This document shows, piece by piece, positions 16,273 through 17,734 of a stretch of 17,734 nt of DNA. Both the position numbers and the translations under genes were made by a program. The stretch comes from CAYMEV01 sp964431655 [NCBI: uncultured bacterium]. Lineage in GTDB: Bacteria > CAYMEV01. Where the stretch lies: contig CAYSKJ010000037.1 in assembly GCA_964431655.1 (NCBI GenBank), positions 3,415 through 21,148 of the forward strand, written 5' to 3'. Within the stretch, counting starts at the first letter, position 1, and every line of letters starts with the position of its first letter. A model generated the notes under the pieces. It did not search any database and was not told where the DNA came from. It saw only the letters and a list, made by a program, of their open reading frames with translations.

Positions 16273-17019
16273 TTATATTATAATTGAGCGACGGTTCCTG
16301 TGAAGCTTGAATTTCTGTATATCTGAATGCCATGGCGGAAGCATGAACCGGTCAATTGGGAAAAGCATGCCGTTATTGACCGATGAATCCATAAGGGGGA
16401 GATATTCCTTCAGAACTGCTGTGAACAGGAATTCTGCCCCTGCTTCCTGGGAAGCCTTTCTGACGGTTTTGTGGCCCTCAAGGATGATTCCTGCTTCCGT
16501 CTGGTCTATCAGGTTTGTATTATTAATAAAGTACTGGATTTTAATCTCGATCTTATCTTCTATCCTTTTTTTAGTTTCCAGTATATTCTCTTCATTACTT
16601 GTAAAGGGCCTTTTAAGGTTTATAACCATGCATATATGCGAATTCTGCCGCTGCAGAAAATCCCTGAAGGGCTTTATGACAGTGGCTCCCGTATCCTCCC
16701 CGCCTATGTCCAGGACCATAAGTCCCCTGAAATCTTTTATGGAGCTTTTGACATTAGGAAGGATTATGGGCAGGTCGGCGTACTTCAAATCTCCCTTTGG
16801 GCTGATTACATTAATTTTGTAATTTTCCAGTATATCTTCCACTTCCCTCGACCTGAAATAGGGGTTAACAATGTCCAGGTCGATTATGGAAACGGGAGTT
16901 ATGCCTCCGACTGATCCTGCCAGGGCAAAGTTGACTGCCACCTCAGTCTTTCCGCTGCCGTAATTTCCCACGAAAGCCCACAGGCCGGCACCGGGGGAGA
17001 AATACCTGCCCCTATTCAT
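16273..17019 (-). CDS. P-loop ATPase of the oxidoreductase operon, function unknown
   Basis: A 248-residue P-loop NTPase with a Walker A at GNYGSGKT (G18-T25), a switch-like IIDLDIVNPYF (45-55) and a Walker B MVLDIGGED (D104). This layout recalls the SIMIBI class (MinD, CobQ/CbiA, ArsA), but no substrate domain of those enzymes is evident. Other distinctive runs are INLKRPFTSN and FINNTNLID. It has no transmembrane segment. It starts inside the butyrate kinase gene (8-bp overlap) and ends 16 bases before the ferredoxin gene, so it is firmly part of this operon. A role in maturing the iron-sulfur enzyme complex, as for other SIMIBI ATPases, is possible, but this is a guess from position. The ATPase call itself is solid. 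Confidence 0.85.
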   Translation of the reverse strand: MNRGRYFSPGAGLWAFVGNYGSGKTEVAVNFALAGSVGGITPVSIIDLDIVNPYFRSREVEDILENYKINVISPKGDLKYADLPIILPNVKSSIKDFRGLMVLDIGGEDTGATVIKPFRDFLQRQNSHICMVINLKRPFTSNEENILETKKRIEDKIEIKIQYFINNTNLIDQTEAGIILEGHKTVRKASQEAGAEFLFTAVLKEYLPLMDSSVNNGMLFPIDRFMLPPWHSDIQKFKLHRNRRSIII

Positions 17020-17734
17020 ATATCAGTTCTTTATCAATACCTTTGATAACCCTCAATCCTCCCAGATAAAGAGCCATCATTTCATCCTCGCCGGGATATG
17101 CCTCTACAGGGGCTATGAAACCCGTTTTTTCTTTAATGAAGCTTACAAGCCGTCTGTCGTAGGCTATGCCCCCTGTAAGCACAATATAATCAACCTTGCC
17201 TGCAAAAACCGCAGCGGCCATGGCGCCAATCTCTTTTGTAATCTGGTAGCACATGGCTTCAAATACGGACTCTGCCTCCTTATCGCCCTTAAGCACCCTG
17301 TCTTCCACTTCTCTCATGTCATTGGTTCCAAGGTAATCCACAATGCCTCCCTTGCCTACAACTGCCTTTTTGGCTTTGGATTTGGTCATTCCTTCGCAAA
17401 AGCAGAGCTCGATAATATCGAAGACTGCAATCCCGCCTGATCTTTCCGGGGAGAATGGGCCCTCTCCCGTAAGGCCGTTATTAACGTCGACCACATTTCC
17501 CTTTTTATGGGCTCCTATGGTAATGCCTCCGCCGAGGTGGACTACTATTAGATTGAGCTGGTTATATTCCCTGTTATGGTCTTCAGCGCATTTCCTGGCA
17601 ATGGCTTTCTGATTAAGGGCATGAAATATGCTGGTTCTCGGGTATTTTTTCAGGCCGGAAAATCTGGCTATATCTTCCATTTCATCCACAACCACCGGAT
17701 CTACTATGAAGGCCTTTTTACCTGTGCTTTGGGC
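17012..17734 (-). CDS. buk: Butyrate kinase (branched-chain fatty acid kinase), 5' end cut
   Basis: The C-terminal 240 or so residues of an acetate/butyrate kinase of the ASKHA fold. It converts butyryl (or isobutyryl) phosphate and ADP to the acid and ATP. The frame stays open to the window edge, and residues before the first GTG (FIVDPVVVDEMEDIAR) belong to the family, so the gene begins outside; full-length proteins have about 355 residues. Visible motifs are SIFHALNQKA, VVHLGGGITIGAHKKG, NNGLTGEGPFSPERSG and the C-terminal IVLTGGIAYDRRLV. It overlaps the P-loop gene by 8 bp. With VOR in the same operon it probably yields ATP from branched-chain acyl-CoA via a phosphotransacylase not in view. 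Butyrate and branched-chain kinases cannot be told apart by sequence here. Confidence 0.93.
   Translation of the reverse strand, partial: AQSTGKKAFIVDPVVVDEMEDIARFSGLKKYPRTSIFHALNQKAIARKCAEDHNREYNQLNLIVVHLGGGITIGAHKKGNVVDVNNGLTGEGPFSPERSGGIAVFDIIELCFCEGMTKSKAKKAVVGKGGIVDYLGTNDMREVEDRVLKGDKEAESVFEAMCYQITKEIGAMAAAVFAGKVDYIVLTGGIAYDRRLVSFIKEKTGFIAPVEAYPGEDEMMALYLGGLRVIKGIDKELIYE

Overview
The window looks like chromosomal DNA from an anaerobic, fermentative, diderm (LPS-type outer membrane) bacterium of moderate-to-low GC. Diderm status rests on an LptE-like outer-membrane lipoprotein. Anaerobic metabolism rests on a 2-oxoacid:ferredoxin oxidoreductase operon with butyrate kinase, and selenium use on a SelD domain. 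The phylum cannot be fixed from the sequence alone. No tRNA, rRNA, CRISPR array, IS element or phage gene was seen. Coding density is very high and no gene-free gap exceeds about 115 bases.

Plus strand, 1-6731: a compact operon encodes a CheW-like coupling protein, a long HEAT-repeat protein, a CheR methyltransferase, a stand-alone CheY-like receiver and an LptE-like lipoprotein. HEAT, cheR, cheY and lptE are chained by 4-bp ATGA stop/start overlaps. After 24 bases comes one 733-residue protein that joins a group I cysteine desulfurase to a complete selenophosphate synthetase (SelD). This suggests that the enzyme that releases sulfur or selenium from an amino acid hands it directly to the selenophosphate-forming half.

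Minus strand, 6732-13489: three genes converge on the first block. The two blocks abut with no spacer, their stop codons sharing the palindrome TGATCA. In transcription order they are a 1675-residue multidomain protein (HD phosphohydrolase, HEAT-like helical middle, NadD-type nucleotidyltransferase, uncharacterised C-terminal part), a small four-helix membrane protein, and a lactate/malate dehydrogenase-fold protein whose expected active-site residues are partly replaced. The 3' end of the giant gene and the leader of the dehydrogenase-like gene share an imperfect 44-bp direct repeat. Both copies hold promoter-like hexamers with a 16-bp spacer.

Minus strand, 13571-17734: an operon of butyrate kinase (cut by the window edge), a P-loop ATPase, a 2x[4Fe-4S] ferredoxin subunit and the alpha, beta and gamma subunits of a VOR/KOR-type 2-oxoacid:ferredoxin oxidoreductase. 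It ends at a strong hairpin terminator. The oxidoreductase would make an acyl-CoA and reduced ferredoxin from a 2-oxoacid. Butyrate kinase would make ATP from the acyl phosphate, with the phosphotransacylase probably encoded elsewhere or just upstream. A near-consensus sigma-70 promoter between this operon and the giant gene starts the next unit.
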